NCBI GenBank assembly: GCA_028287895.1
Contig: JAQBOV010000042.1
Location: 1 to 48,296, forward strand
DNA length: 48,296 nt
From: Mucilaginibacter sp.
GTDB lineage: Bacteria; Bacteroidota; Bacteroidia; Sphingobacteriales; Sphingobacteriaceae
Direction: 5' to 3'
Both the position numbers and the translations under genes were made by a program. Under the pieces are notes generated by a model. The model saw nothing but the letters and a program-made list of their open reading frames with translations, ran no database searches and was not told the origin of the DNA. Positions 1-8,970 of the stretch are shown here, one piece after another; within the stretch, counting starts at the first letter, position 1; every line of letters starts with the position of its first letter.

Positions 1-8
1 AAAAAGCC

Positions 9-3000
9 ATGTTTCAAAAATTCATAGAAAGACCGGTACTTTCCACAGTAATCTCCATATTATTGGTGATAGTTGGTGTGCTTGGTTTAACAAAATTGCC
101 CTTAGAGCGGTTTCCGAATATTGCCCCTCCGGCAGTATTGGTGTCTGCTGTTTACCCCGGCGCTAATGCCGAGACCATTTTACGCTCCGTAACGCCTTCG
201 TTAGAAGAAGCCATTAACGGTGTGGAAAATATGACCTATATGACATCTACTGCCAGTAACGACGGTACATTGGGTATCACTGTTTATTTTAAACAAGGTA
301 CCGATCCTGATCAGGCGGCAGTGAACGTTCAAAACCGCGTGTCACAGGCTACAAGCCAGTTACCTGCGGAAGTTGTACAATATGGTATAACTACTACCAA
401 GCAGCAAAATAGCTTCATTGGTGCTATGGCTATCTACTCAGATGATCCAAAAAAATACGATCAAACCTTTGTAGCCAACTATGCGCAGATCAACATTATC
501 CCCGAAATTAAACGTATCCCGGGTGTAGGTTCTGCCAGTATATTTGGTGGCGTTAAGGATTATTCCATGCGTGTTTGGCTTAATCCGGCTCAAATGGCTG
601 CGCACAATGTGACGCCTGCCGAAGTTGAGGCCGCTATACAGGACAAAAACCTTGAAGCCGCGCCAGGTAAATTTGGCGAGCGCAGTGATGAAGCTTTTGA
701 ATACGTTATTAAATACAAAGGTAAATTAACCCAGCCAGAAGAATATCAAAATATTGCTATCCGTGCAAATGCTGATGGTTCTGTGTTGCGTTTAAAAGAT
801 GTAGCCCGTGTTGAACTGGGTGCTTATTCTTATAATAGCGTAAGTAACCTGAACGGGCACGACGGTATCATTATAGGTATCATACAATTGTCAGGATCAA
901 ACGCCAACGAAATTCAGATCAATATTGATAAGTTGATGCTGAAATTATCAAAGGATTTCCCTGTTGGTATCAAATACAACCAGTTTTATCGTACCAAAAC
1001 CGACCTTGATGAATCAATCAACCAGGTTGAGCATACATTGGTGGAGGCTTTTGTATTGGTATTTATTGTAGTATTTTTATTCCTCCAGGATTTCAGGTCT
1101 ACATTGATCCCGGCTATAGCGGTTCCGGTGGCTATTATCGGTACCTTCTTCTTCATGAACCTGTTTGGCTTCTCGGTTAACCTTTTAACCCTGTTTGCGT
1201 TGGTGCTGGCAATAGGTATTGTGGTGGATGATGCCATTGTGGTGGTAGAGGCGGTTCATGCCAAAATGGAGCACGACCCACATCTTACCCCCAAAGCCGC
1301 AACTACCGGTGCAATGCACGAAATTACAGGTGCCATTATATCTATTACATTGGTTATGGCAGCTGTGTTTTTACCGGTTAGTTTCATGACAGGTTCAACA
1401 GGTATATTTTACCGGCAGTTTGCGTTAACCATGGCCATAGCTATCGTTATATCGGCTGTTAACGCTTTAACTTTAAGTCCTGCCCTGGCCGCCCTGTTTT
1501 TAAAGAACAAACATAGTGCGGATGGTCATGATGTACCTAAAAAAGGTTTTGTAGAAAAATTTTATGCAGGCTTTAATGGTAGTTTTAATTATGTGACTAA
1601 CAGATATGTGGGTGGCTTAAAATTTCTGATCCGCAAAAAATGGCTTAGCATTGGCGGATTGGTGTTGGTAGTGGCAGTTACCGTTTACCTGGTAAACAGA
1701 ACAAAAACGGGCTTTATTCCTACCGAGGATCAGGGCTTTGTGGCTATTGCTGTCAGTACACCATCCGGGACTTCTTTAAGTGGTACCAATAAAGTTTTCA
1801 AACAAGCAGAAGATCAGCTTAAAACTTTACCATCATCAAGATTTGTTACCGCGCTATCTGGTTTTAACTTTTTAACACAATCAAGCAGTCCATCTGCCGG
1901 TGTAATTTTCTTGTTGTTAAAGCCGAGTGACGAAAGGGGCGCCGTAAAGAATATCGATGATATACAAAATATAGTAAGGGGGAAATTAGCTGGCATACCA
2001 GGCGGTACATTCTTCGTGTTCAGTTTTCCAACTGTTCCAGGCTTTAGTAACGTAGAAGCTATGGACGTGGTGCTGCAGGATAAAACCAACGGCAGGCTGG
2101 ATAAATTCAGCGGTGTTGCCAATAACTTTATAGGCAAACTGATGGCTAAACCGGCAATCGCCTATGCTTTCACTTCTTATAAAGCTGATTATCCTCAGTT
2201 ACAGTTAGCGGTTGATGATGAAAAGGCTAATCAGTTGGGTGTAAGTGTTAAGGATATCCTTTCGACTATGCAGGCATACTTTGGTACTGCCCAGGCATCA
2301 GATTTTAACCGCTTTGGTAAATATTACCGTGTAATTGTTCAGGCTGATATTGCCGACAGAACCGACCCGACAACAATTGACCGGGTGTTTGTTAAGAACA
2401 ATAAAGGCGAAAACGTACCTATCAATACCCTGGTTAAACTAACCCGTGTTTACGGCTCTGAAACAGCTTCGCGTTTCAACCTGTTTAATTCTATCGAAAT
2501 TAATGCTATCCCTAAACCGGGCTATAGCTCGGGCGATGCCATTAAAGCGATTGAAGAAACAGCCAAAGAGCAGTTGCCATCAGGATATGCTTATGAGTTC
2601 TCCGGTCAAACCCGCGAAGAAATTTCGTCCGGTGGCCAGTCGGCTATTATATTTATGTTGTGTTTGGTGTTTGTATATTTCTTATTATCAGCACAGTATG
2701 AAAGTTACATATTGCCATTGGCAGTAATCCTTTCAATCCCAACAGGTATTTTAGGTGTGTTTGTGATATTAGGTTTAACTGGTATTGAAAATAACATCTA
2801 CGTACAGGTAGCTTTGATCATGCTCATCGGTTTGCTGGCCAAAAACGCCATTCTGATTGTAGAGTTTGCTGTGCAGCGCCGCAAGGCAGGGCAGCCGTTG
2901 GTGGCTGCAGCAATTGAAGCAGCAAAACTCCGGTTACGTCCTATCATTATGACATCAATGGCCTTTGTTTTTGGCTTGTTCCCAATGAGTATTGCAACAG

Positions 3001-3230
3001 GCCCATCTGCACAGGGTAATCACTCCATCAGTATTGGTGCGGCAGGCGGGATGGTATCGGGTGTATTGCTTGGCTTGTTTATCATACCTGTGTTGTTTGT
3101 AATATTCCAGGCACTGCAGGAAAGAGTATCAGGTATTCCATTAGCTGTACTGAACAATGAAGATGTACATGAACATGATAAATTAAACGGAAATCATGCA
3201 TCAGTTATTCAGGAAGAAGAAACGGTATAA
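9..3230 (+). CDS. RND efflux pump inner-membrane permease (AcrB/MexB, HAE1 family)
   Basis: A 1073-residue protein, the usual length of a hydrophobe/amphiphile efflux RND pump. It would export drugs, detergents or lipophilic compounds from the periplasm or inner membrane using the proton gradient. The N-terminus begins MFQKFIERPVLS, a typical RND start with a first membrane helix. The proton-relay aspartates are visible in GIVVDDAIVVVEAV (around residue 405), and the matching lysine lies in LIGLLAKNAILIVEFA (around residue 945). Two clusters of hydrophobic helices (about 345-500 and 875-1040) surround the periplasmic loops. It is followed 87 bases later by an outer-membrane channel gene. The membrane-fusion adaptor is normally upstream and probably lies outside the window. 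The substrate cannot be read from sequence. Confidence 0.95.
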   Translation: MFQKFIERPVLSTVISILLVIVGVLGLTKLPLERFPNIAPPAVLVSAVYPGANAETILRSVTPSLEEAINGVENMTYMTSTASNDGTLGITVYFKQGTDPDQAAVNVQNRVSQATSQLPAEVVQYGITTTKQQNSFIGAMAIYSDDPKKYDQTFVANYAQINIIPEIKRIPGVGSASIFGGVKDYSMRVWLNPAQMAAHNVTPAEVEAAIQDKNLEAAPGKFGERSDEAFEYVIKYKGKLTQPEEYQNIAIRANADGSVLRLKDVARVELGAYSYNSVSNLNGHDGIIIGIIQLSGSNANEIQINIDKLMLKLSKDFPVGIKYNQFYRTKTDLDESINQVEHTLVEAFVLVFIVVFLFLQDFRSTLIPAIAVPVAIIGTFFFMNLFGFSVNLLTLFALVLAIGIVVDDAIVVVEAVHAKMEHDPHLTPKAATTGAMHEITGAIISITLVMAAVFLPVSFMTGSTGIFYRQFALTMAIAIVISAVNALTLSPALAALFLKNKHSADGHDVPKKGFVEKFYAGFNGSFNYVTNRYVGGLKFLIRKKWLSIGGLVLVVAVTVYLVNRTKTGFIPTEDQGFVAIAVSTPSGTSLSGTNKVFKQAEDQLKTLPSSRFVTALSGFNFLTQSSSPSAGVIFLLLKPSDERGAVKNIDDIQNIVRGKLAGIPGGTFFVFSFPTVPGFSNVEAMDVVLQDKTNGRLDKFSGVANNFIGKLMAKPAIAYAFTSYKADYPQLQLAVDDEKANQLGVSVKDILSTMQAYFGTAQASDFNRFGKYYRVIVQADIADRTDPTTIDRVFVKNNKGENVPINTLVKLTRVYGSETASRFNLFNSIEINAIPKPGYSSGDAIKAIEETAKEQLPSGYAYEFSGQTREEISSGGQSAIIFMLCLVFVYFLLSAQYESYILPLAVILSIPTGILGVFVILGLTGIENNIYVQVALIMLIGLLAKNAILIVEFAVQRRKAGQPLVAAAIEAAKLRLRPIIMTSMAFVFGLFPMSIATGPSAQGNHSISIGAAGGMVSGVLLGLFIIPVLFVIFQALQERVSGIPLAVLNNEDVHEHDKLNGNHASVIQEEETV

Positions 3231-3350
3231 TTTAAAATCCATAAGATGATGTGTTTAAATCATAATATAAGTTCATCCTTCTCTTTACCAAGACGATAAA
3301 CAGGGGGCTTAAAATGAATGAATACATCATCTTATCAAAATACATTCAAA

Positions 3351-4763
3351 ATGAAAAAATATTTAAACAGGTTTGCTTTTGTACTGGTAATACTAAGCGC
3401 CTGTAATGTTTCGAAAAATGTCGAAACTCCAAAAGCTGCCTTACCTGATACTTTCAGGAATGCAGCCGCAACAGCTGATACCAGCAGTATAGGGGATATC
3501 CCCTGGAAAAGTTTTTTTACAGATGTTACTCTGCAAAAACTGATCGACAGCGCAATCGTAAAAAATTATGATATGCAATTAGCGATCAAAAATATCGAAG
3601 CATCTCAATTACTGGTTAAGCAGGTCAAATGGAACTATGTACCCCAGGCAGATTTAAATGTGACTGCCAACACCACCCGGCCGTCGGATAACAGTTTAAC
3701 CGGCTTAAGTTTGGCCCAATACGGTATTGCATCAAAGCATATCGAGGATTACTCAGCTAACCTTTCACTTTCGTGGGAGGCTGATATATGGGCTAAGATC
3801 CGCAATCAAAACAAAAGTGCGCTGGCGGCCTACCTGCAAACGGCAGAAGCTAAAAAGGCTGTACAAACCAATATAGTGGCCTATGTTTCGCAAGGGTATT
3901 ATAATTTACTGATGCTGGATGACCAGGTGGCTATCGCCAACAGAAACGTGGCCTTAAATGATAGCACACTACGCATTATCAAGCTGCAATACGATGCCGG
4001 TCAAGTAACCTCGCTGGCCGTGCAGCAAGCAGAAGCACAGCGAATGGCCGCTGCCGAACTTATTCCGCAATTTGAACGGGATATCACCTTACAGGAGAAT
4101 GCCCTGCAAATATTAACCGGCGAGTTGCCCGGCAAAATAGCCCGGAATGCCACATTGAATGATATAACCTTTACTGAAAATCTGTCAGCGGGAATACCTT
4201 CAGCTTTGGTAAGTCGCCGGCCTGACGTAAGAAGCCAGGAGCTTGCATTGACCATAGCCAATGCTAAAGTGGGTATCAACAAGTCGGCAATGTATCCGGC
4301 ATTAAGAATAACCGCCGAAGGAGGTGTCAATTCTTTTAAAGCGAGTAACTGGTTTAATATTCCTGCATCACTATTCGGTATAGTGGGGGGCAGTGTTTTG
4401 CAACCTTTGTTAGATCATAAAGAACTAAAAACGCAATATCAGGTAGCAAAAGTAGAGCGCGAGCAAACAGTGATCCAGTTCAGGCAATCCGTATTGGTGG
4501 CCGTTGGTGAGGTATCAGATGCCCAGGTTAAAATTGAAAAACTAAAAGTGCAGCAGGATATTGCCGCCAAACGCTTACGAACATTACAGCAGGCGATTGC
4601 CAACTCCAAATTATTATTTCAGAATGGAATGGCCAACTACCTGGAAGTGATCACCGCACAAAGCAACGTGTTGCAGAGTGAACTGGAACTGGCATCTATA
4701 AAAAGATCCGAACTGAGCGCTGTATCCGAACTTTACAAAGCTTTAGGCGGGGGATGGAGATAA
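3351..4763 (+). CDS. Outer-membrane efflux lipoprotein (TolC/OprM/NodT family)
   Basis: The outer-membrane channel of the tripartite pump, about 470 residues. I place the start at the ATG at 3351 because it gives a compact lipoprotein signal, MKKYLNRFAFVLVILSAC, with lipobox LSAC. An in-frame ATG at 3318 would add 11 residues before the signal. The body has the two repeats of this family, with helical hairpins rich in Ala, Gln and Glu, and the conserved stretch LVSRRPDVRSQELAL near the middle. It lies directly downstream of the RND permease in the same direction, so the two are probably co-transcribed. The intergenic DNA shows no strong promoter. The family call is secure; the exported substrate is unknown. 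Confidence 0.93.
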   Translation: MKKYLNRFAFVLVILSACNVSKNVETPKAALPDTFRNAAATADTSSIGDIPWKSFFTDVTLQKLIDSAIVKNYDMQLAIKNIEASQLLVKQVKWNYVPQADLNVTANTTRPSDNSLTGLSLAQYGIASKHIEDYSANLSLSWEADIWAKIRNQNKSALAAYLQTAEAKKAVQTNIVAYVSQGYYNLLMLDDQVAIANRNVALNDSTLRIIKLQYDAGQVTSLAVQQAEAQRMAAAELIPQFERDITLQENALQILTGELPGKIARNATLNDITFTENLSAGIPSALVSRRPDVRSQELALTIANAKVGINKSAMYPALRITAEGGVNSFKASNWFNIPASLFGIVGGSVLQPLLDHKELKTQYQVAKVEREQTVIQFRQSVLVAVGEVSDAQVKIEKLKVQQDIAAKRLRTLQQAIANSKLLFQNGMANYLEVITAQSNVLQSELELASIKRSELSAVSELYKALGGGWR

Positions 4764-4859
4764 TTTTGCCTGACGGCCCCTGGCCCCGGTTTGTTAACCC
4801 CTGATCGGAGTTTTTTTCCGCTTAAAAGGTGTTCTTCTTTCTTGTCCTTTAAGAGATTC

Positions 4860-4990
4860 TTCATCTTAAAGTCAGCTGCATCATAACAGCGTCATAAAGT
4901 AATTTTAAGGATTATTTTTAGTAAACTAAGTTGACTATATTGGTCAACTTAGTTTACATTTATATCGTCAAATCAGAAGATATGAAAACA
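4860..4990 (+). repeat. Duplicated promoter cassette, copy 1
   Basis: This stretch matches 5755-5885 without gaps at an offset of exactly 895 bases, about 84 % identity by hand count. It runs from the sequence ttcatct through a perfect 15-bp inverted repeat and ends in the shared start ATGAAAACA of the downstream gene. Identity is highest in the palindrome arms and lowest in the palindrome spacer and the untranslated leader. Confidence 0.85.
4921..4957. promoter_or_regulatory. 37-bp palindrome, candidate MarR operator 1
   Basis: Perfect inverted repeat: GTAAACTAAGTTGAC (4921-4935), a 7-base spacer, then GTCAACTTAGTTTAC (4943-4957). The right end runs into TACATTTA (4955-4962), one base off the phylum -7 consensus TAnnTTTG. 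A TTG at 4931-4933 sits at -33 spacing. The palindrome therefore covers the core promoter of the START-domain gene at 4982. Binding by the MarR protein encoded at 8971 is an inference from the copy in front of that gene. Confidence 0.75.
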
Positions 4991-5656
4991 ACAGATCAAA
5001 TCATTCATTCGGTGAATAAAGCATTTTTTATATTACTTCTTCTCGTGTTTAAGCTGAACGCTGCATCAGCGCAAAGTGATTGGAAACTGAGCACCGAAAA
5101 GAGCGGAATAAAGGTATATACAAGTATGATGCCTGATTCAAAAATCAAAGCTATTAAAGTAGAATGTGATTTAAATGCGACACCATCCCAGTTGGTTGCC
5201 CTTGTTATGGACGTTAATACCGCGCCTGACTGGGTATACCATGTTAAGTCAGCGAAACTGGTTAAACAGGTTTCACCTGCAGAGCTTTATTATTATTCGG
5301 AGGTCAGCCTGCCCTGGCCCGCCGCGAACCGGGACTTTGTGGCTCATTTAACAGTCAGTCAAAATCCGGACACAAAAGTAGTGACCATTGATGGTCCGGC
5401 TGTACCTGGTTTTGTTCCCATAAAAAAAGGTATTGTAAGAATCGACAATTCTATCGGCAAATGGGTCATTACGCCCCTGGGATCAGATCAGATAAATGTT
5501 GAATATTCTATACATGTAGATCCGGGAGGCGCTCTTCCTGCCTGGCTGGTCAATATATTCGCTACAGACGCGCCACTGCAAATTTTCAGGCACCTGAAAA
5601 TGCAATTGCAAAAGCCGGCATACAAAAATACTGACCTTGCATTTGTTGAAAATTAA
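4982..5656 (+). CDS. Secreted START-domain lipid-binding protein
   Basis: About 224 residues. The start is the ATG at 4982; an earlier in-frame TTG at 4931 lies inside the palindrome and is unlikely. The N-terminus has a signal peptide with a hydrophobic core (FFILLLLVF) and a probable cleavage after ASA. The rest resembles a START/SRPBCC fold: the segments WKLSTEKSGIKVYT, SEVSLPWPAANRDFV and a C-terminal long helix ending in QIFRHLKMQLQK are typical of bacterial START proteins related to StAR-type lipid carriers. It would bind a hydrophobic ligand in the periplasm. Its promoter carries a candidate MarR operator, which ties it to the regulator at 8971, and it follows an efflux pump. The ligand is unknown. 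Confidence 0.8.
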   Translation: MKTTDQIIHSVNKAFFILLLLVFKLNAASAQSDWKLSTEKSGIKVYTSMMPDSKIKAIKVECDLNATPSQLVALVMDVNTAPDWVYHVKSAKLVKQVSPAELYYYSEVSLPWPAANRDFVAHLTVSQNPDTKVVTIDGPAVPGFVPIKKGIVRIDNSIGKWVITPLGSDQINVEYSIHVDPGGALPAWLVNIFATDAPLQIFRHLKMQLQKPAYKNTDLAFVEN

Positions 5657-5754
5657 CTGCAGCGCTTTTTAGATTTTAACGTTGCGCAGCCTAATAAACT
5701 TCCCTTGATTAACCGCGGCACTGTTCAGGAATAAGGGTTTGCCTTATCAGAACC

Positions 5755-5885
5755 TTCATCTAAAAGTCAGCTGCATCATGGCAGCGTCATAAAACAGTTT
5801 TAGGGATCATTTTTAGTAAACTAAGTTGACTAATATAGTCAACTTAGTTTACCTTTGTTCTATCAATTCAGCAGACATGAAAACA
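5755..5885 (+). repeat. Duplicated promoter cassette, copy 2
   Basis: Second copy of the segment at 4860-4990, again ending in ATGAAAACA at the start of the downstream gene. The two downstream proteins share no obvious similarity beyond Met-Lys-Thr, so the duplication appears limited to the regulatory region and first codons. Confidence 0.85.
5816..5852. promoter_or_regulatory. 37-bp palindrome, candidate MarR operator 2, with -33/-7 promoter
   Basis: Perfect inverted repeat with the same 15-base arms as copy 1 (5816-5830 and 5838-5852) and a different 7-base spacer. A full match to the Bacteroidota -7 element, TACCTTTG, lies at 5850-5857, with TTG at 5826-5828 21 bases upstream of it. The palindrome fills the space between the two promoter elements, the usual place for a repressor site. 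Confidence 0.78.
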
Positions 5886-6227
5886 CAATGGATAAACATA
5901 GACCAGACACTTTCAGGGATCAATAATTTAATGATCACCGGTACAACAAGCCTTAAATGGAGCAAACTGCTTGTTACATTTAAGTTTTCATCAAACCAGC
6001 TAGGTAATTACCTTCTTCCGCTGCTTAAACAACTCTTCAGGGACAATTTTATGGGATCGGAAATGGAGATGGGTATCTTATTGCTCTTTGTTAAAAGCTA
6101 TTTTTTATTAGCAGTCCATGCCATCAGCCATAATGCTTTAACTGACCGATTTAAAAAATCAGGGGAGAGCACAACCAAAAGCGCTGAGTTGAACTATGAA
6201 GACATTTATCATGAACAAGCTGCCTGA
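5877..6227 (+). CDS. Small protein of unknown function
   Basis: A 116-residue protein that I do not recognise. The start at 5877 is chosen because it sits at the same distance from the promoter palindrome as the start of the START-domain gene; the longer reading from 5826 would begin inside the operator. The middle is fairly hydrophobic (NYLLPLLKQLF and MGILLLFVKSYFLLAVHAI), so it may touch a membrane, but no clean signal peptide is visible. The C-terminus is polar (KKSGESTTKSAELNYEDIYHEQ). Its end lies 22 bases before the preferred start of the DUF5686 gene, so the two are probably one transcript from the palindrome promoter. Confidence 0.55.
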   Translation: MKTQWINIDQTLSGINNLMITGTTSLKWSKLLVTFKFSSNQLGNYLLPLLKQLFRDNFMGSEMEMGILLLFVKSYFLLAVHAISHNALTDRFKKSGESTTKSAELNYEDIYHEQAA

Positions 6228-6249
6228 GACTGGCAGTAAAAAATTAAAA

Positions 6250-8817
6250 ATGATGAAAACGAAATATATTTTTGGAATACTTAAAAGCATAATGTTGCTT
6301 TTGTTAGTGATGTTATCAACGATATTGATGGCACAGCAAACCGTGATAAAGGGGACGGTCACAGATATGCGTACCAAGGAAACCATGCCGGGTGTAAGTG
6401 TTTCCTTTGAAGGCACCACTATAGGTAACAGCACGGATGTCCAGGGTAATTTCAAGCTAAGTACTGATGGGAGCTATACCAGGATCAAGGTTTCATTTAT
6501 CGGTTATAAAACAGTTTACAAAGATATTACTCCCAGTACTGTACAAGCCGTTGAGGTCTCTATGAATGAGGACAGGAGGGCACTTAATGAAGTGGTTATA
6601 AAAAGCGGTAAAAAAACCAGGTATACCAATAGGAACAATCCCGCTGTGGAACTGATCCGTAAGGTGATTGCTCATAAGGACCAAAACCGGCTGGAGAATT
6701 TCGACTATGCCGAATATCAGCAATATGAAAGAATGATATTTTCACTGAGCGATCTTTCAGAAAAGTTTAAAAAGAAACGGATATTTAAGAATTATCAATT
6801 CCTGTTTACCGAGCAGGACTCCGATGCGATTGGCGGCAAAAACCTCCTGCCGATGTATATGGAAGAAAAACTTTCTGACAACTACTTTCGCAAATCACCA
6901 TATGTAAAAAAACAAGTGATACAGGCTAACAAGCAGGTTAAGTATGATGAGAACTTTATAGATAACGAGGGACTTAAAGCCTACTTTAATCGTATGTATA
7001 TGGATATTGAAATCTATGATAACAATATCCCGCTGCTGGGAAACCAATTGCTTAGTCCTATTGCAAATGGTGCACCATCGTTCTATAAGTTCTTCATTAC
7101 CGATACCATTAAGGATGTGAGCCCGCAGCTGATCGAGCTGAGTTTTACCCCGCGTAATACCACTGACATGCTTTTTGAGGGTAAGATTTACATTACTATG
7201 GATGGGAACTATGCTGTACAAAAAGCGGTGTTATCGGTAAATAAACACATCAATCTTAACTTTGTGCGACAAATGCAAACCACACTGGCTTTTGAAAAAA
7301 CAGAAGGCGGACGTTACCGTTTAAGTCAGAGTGATCTAAAAATGGATTTTGGACTGAACAAAAATAAAGGCGGCGGCGTGTATGGAGAGCGTGTGGTGAT
7401 CATCAATAACTTTGAAGTTAATAAGCCACGTTCCCGGCAAGTTTATTCCGGTCCTGCGCAAATGATCGCCTACAATGCAACAGAAAAAGGGGATGAATTC
7501 TGGAAAGCCAACCGCCCCGATACCCTCAAACCAGGACAGGCAAACATCTATAAGAATATTGACAGCCTGCAAACCATCCCTTCGTTTAAACGGACCATGA
7601 AACTGGTAACGCTTTTTGCTGCAGGCTATGATAATTTAGGTCCCTTTGAAGTGGGACCGGTAAATACCTTTTACAATTTCAACCCGGTAGAAGGTTTCAG
7701 GCTGAGGTTAGGGGGACGTACAACTACTGAACTGAGCAAACGGTATTACTTTGAAACCTATGGTGCATATGGGTTTAAGGATGAAAAATTTAAATATTTT
7801 TTCAGTGGCACTTATTCGCTGAACAATAAATCGATCTATTCCTTTCCACAGGAATATATCAGAGCCAGCGTACAGCGTGATACCAAGATACCGGGTCAGG
7901 AACTGCAGTTTGTTCAGGAGGATAATTTCCTGCTCTCGTTCAAACGGGGTGATAACAGTATCTATACCTATAATGATGTCTTCAGATTGGATTATGTTCA
8001 TGAGTATCTGAACCATTTCTCTTATAAGTTTGAATTAAAAAGCTGGAATCAAGCGCCTGCCGGGGCATTATATTATCAGAACCTGGTTAATGGCCGGTTA
8101 AATAATATAAACGATCTTCAAACTACCGAGTTATCCATGGAATTGCGGTACGCGCCACATGAAAAATTTTATCAGGGTAAATTATACCGTACCCCTATAC
8201 CTGACAAGTACCCCATCTTCACCCTGCGTTACCAGGAAGGTATCAAAGGCTTGTTAAAAGGCGAGTACAACTATCAGAATGTTACAGGCAACATCACCAA
8301 GCGCTTTTACCTGTCTCAACTGGGTTTCGCAGATGTTGTAGCAGAGGGAGGTTATATCTTTAATAAGCTGCCTTATCCGTTATTGGATATTCATCATGCT
8401 AACCAGAGCTATGCGTTGCAGCTCCAGTCATATAACCTGATGAACTACCTGGAATTTGTTAGTGACCACTATGCCAGTATTAATATTGATCAGCATTTTA
8501 ACGGGTTCTTCTTTAACAAGGTACCCTTATTGCGGGATCTGAAGCTGAGGGAAGTAGTTTCGTTTAAATCGATATGGGGTGGCCTCAGGCAGGAGAACAA
8601 TCCCGCCAATGACCCCTCATTATTGCAGTTTCCGGTAAACGGCGATGGAAAACCGGTCACTTATACGCTTAATAATGGACCCTATATGGAAGCCAGTGCG
8701 GGTATTGAAAATATTTTTAAGCTGTTACGTTTGGACCTGGTGAGAAGGTTTAGTTATCTTGATCATCCGGACGCGCCAAAGTGGGGTGTAAGGGTATTTG
8801 TTAAGTTACAATTCTGA
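6250..8817 (+). CDS. DUF5686 outer-membrane protein with carboxypeptidase-regulatory-like domain
   Basis: About 855 residues. A signal peptide (KSIMLLLLVMLSTILMAQQ) is followed by a carboxypeptidase-regulatory-like beta-sandwich (IKGTVTDMRTKETMPGVSVSF to about residue 95). A long region typical of DUF5686 follows: NPAVELIRKVIAHKDQNR, a middle domain, then a C-terminal half rich in alternating hydrophobic and aromatic residues that ends in Phe (VKLQF), consistent with an outer-membrane barrel. The family is common in Bacteroidota and its function is unknown. I prefer the ATG at 6250 (or 6253), which gives a normal signal peptide. An ATG at 6196 would add 18 residues and overlap the upstream gene. 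It is probably co-transcribed with the gene at 5877. Confidence 0.85.
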   Translation: MMKTKYIFGILKSIMLLLLVMLSTILMAQQTVIKGTVTDMRTKETMPGVSVSFEGTTIGNSTDVQGNFKLSTDGSYTRIKVSFIGYKTVYKDITPSTVQAVEVSMNEDRRALNEVVIKSGKKTRYTNRNNPAVELIRKVIAHKDQNRLENFDYAEYQQYERMIFSLSDLSEKFKKKRIFKNYQFLFTEQDSDAIGGKNLLPMYMEEKLSDNYFRKSPYVKKQVIQANKQVKYDENFIDNEGLKAYFNRMYMDIEIYDNNIPLLGNQLLSPIANGAPSFYKFFITDTIKDVSPQLIELSFTPRNTTDMLFEGKIYITMDGNYAVQKAVLSVNKHINLNFVRQMQTTLAFEKTEGGRYRLSQSDLKMDFGLNKNKGGGVYGERVVIINNFEVNKPRSRQVYSGPAQMIAYNATEKGDEFWKANRPDTLKPGQANIYKNIDSLQTIPSFKRTMKLVTLFAAGYDNLGPFEVGPVNTFYNFNPVEGFRLRLGGRTTTELSKRYYFETYGAYGFKDEKFKYFFSGTYSLNNKSIYSFPQEYIRASVQRDTKIPGQELQFVQEDNFLLSFKRGDNSIYTYNDVFRLDYVHEYLNHFSYKFELKSWNQAPAGALYYQNLVNGRLNNINDLQTTELSMELRYAPHEKFYQGKLYRTPIPDKYPIFTLRYQEGIKGLLKGEYNYQNVTGNITKRFYLSQLGFADVVAEGGYIFNKLPYPLLDIHHANQSYALQLQSYNLMNYLEFVSDHYASINIDQHFNGFFFNKVPLLRDLKLREVVSFKSIWGGLRQENNPANDPSLLQFPVNGDGKPVTYTLNNGPYMEASAGIENIFKLLRLDLVRRFSYLDHPDAPKWGVRVFVKLQF

Positions 8818-8858
8818 TCACCTTAATTCTATTTATAATTTAATAGCATAAAAAACGT

Positions 8859-8866
8859 TATTTTTG
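8859..8866 (+). promoter_or_regulatory. -7 promoter element of the MarR gene
   Basis: TATTTTTG matches TAnnTTTG, the -7 consensus of the Bacteroidota primary sigma factor. Its last base is the first base of the third palindrome, so transcription would start inside the palindrome. No clear TTTG is visible at the expected -33 position. Confidence 0.5.
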
Positions 8867-8902
8867 TAAACCTGGTTGACTTTGTTGGTCAGCCTGGTTT
8901 AC
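8866..8902. promoter_or_regulatory. 37-bp palindrome, candidate MarR operator 3
   Basis: GTAAACCTGGTTGAC (8866-8880), a 7-base spacer, then GTCAGCCTGGTTTAC (8888-8902); 13 of 15 arm positions pair. It shares the outer GTAAAC and inner GTTGAC half-site ends and the exact 15-7-15 geometry with the copies at 4921 and 5816, while the middle of the arms differs. It lies about 70 bases upstream of the MarR gene and overlaps its probable transcription start, which suggests autoregulation. Confidence 0.7.
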
Positions 8903-8970
8903 TTAATAGTCTTATAAAATTATTGTCGGGCCTATTGTTAATACCTACTTAAACATTAATATTAAAGATC

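Noticed and set aside
2446..2727. A 93-codon frame inside the RND permease gene on the same strand
   Set aside because: It is out of frame inside a well-conserved gene, with no signal of its own.
4764..4859. Possible terminator after the efflux channel gene (T-run near 4811)
   Set aside because: I could not form a convincing GC-rich stem in front of the T-run.
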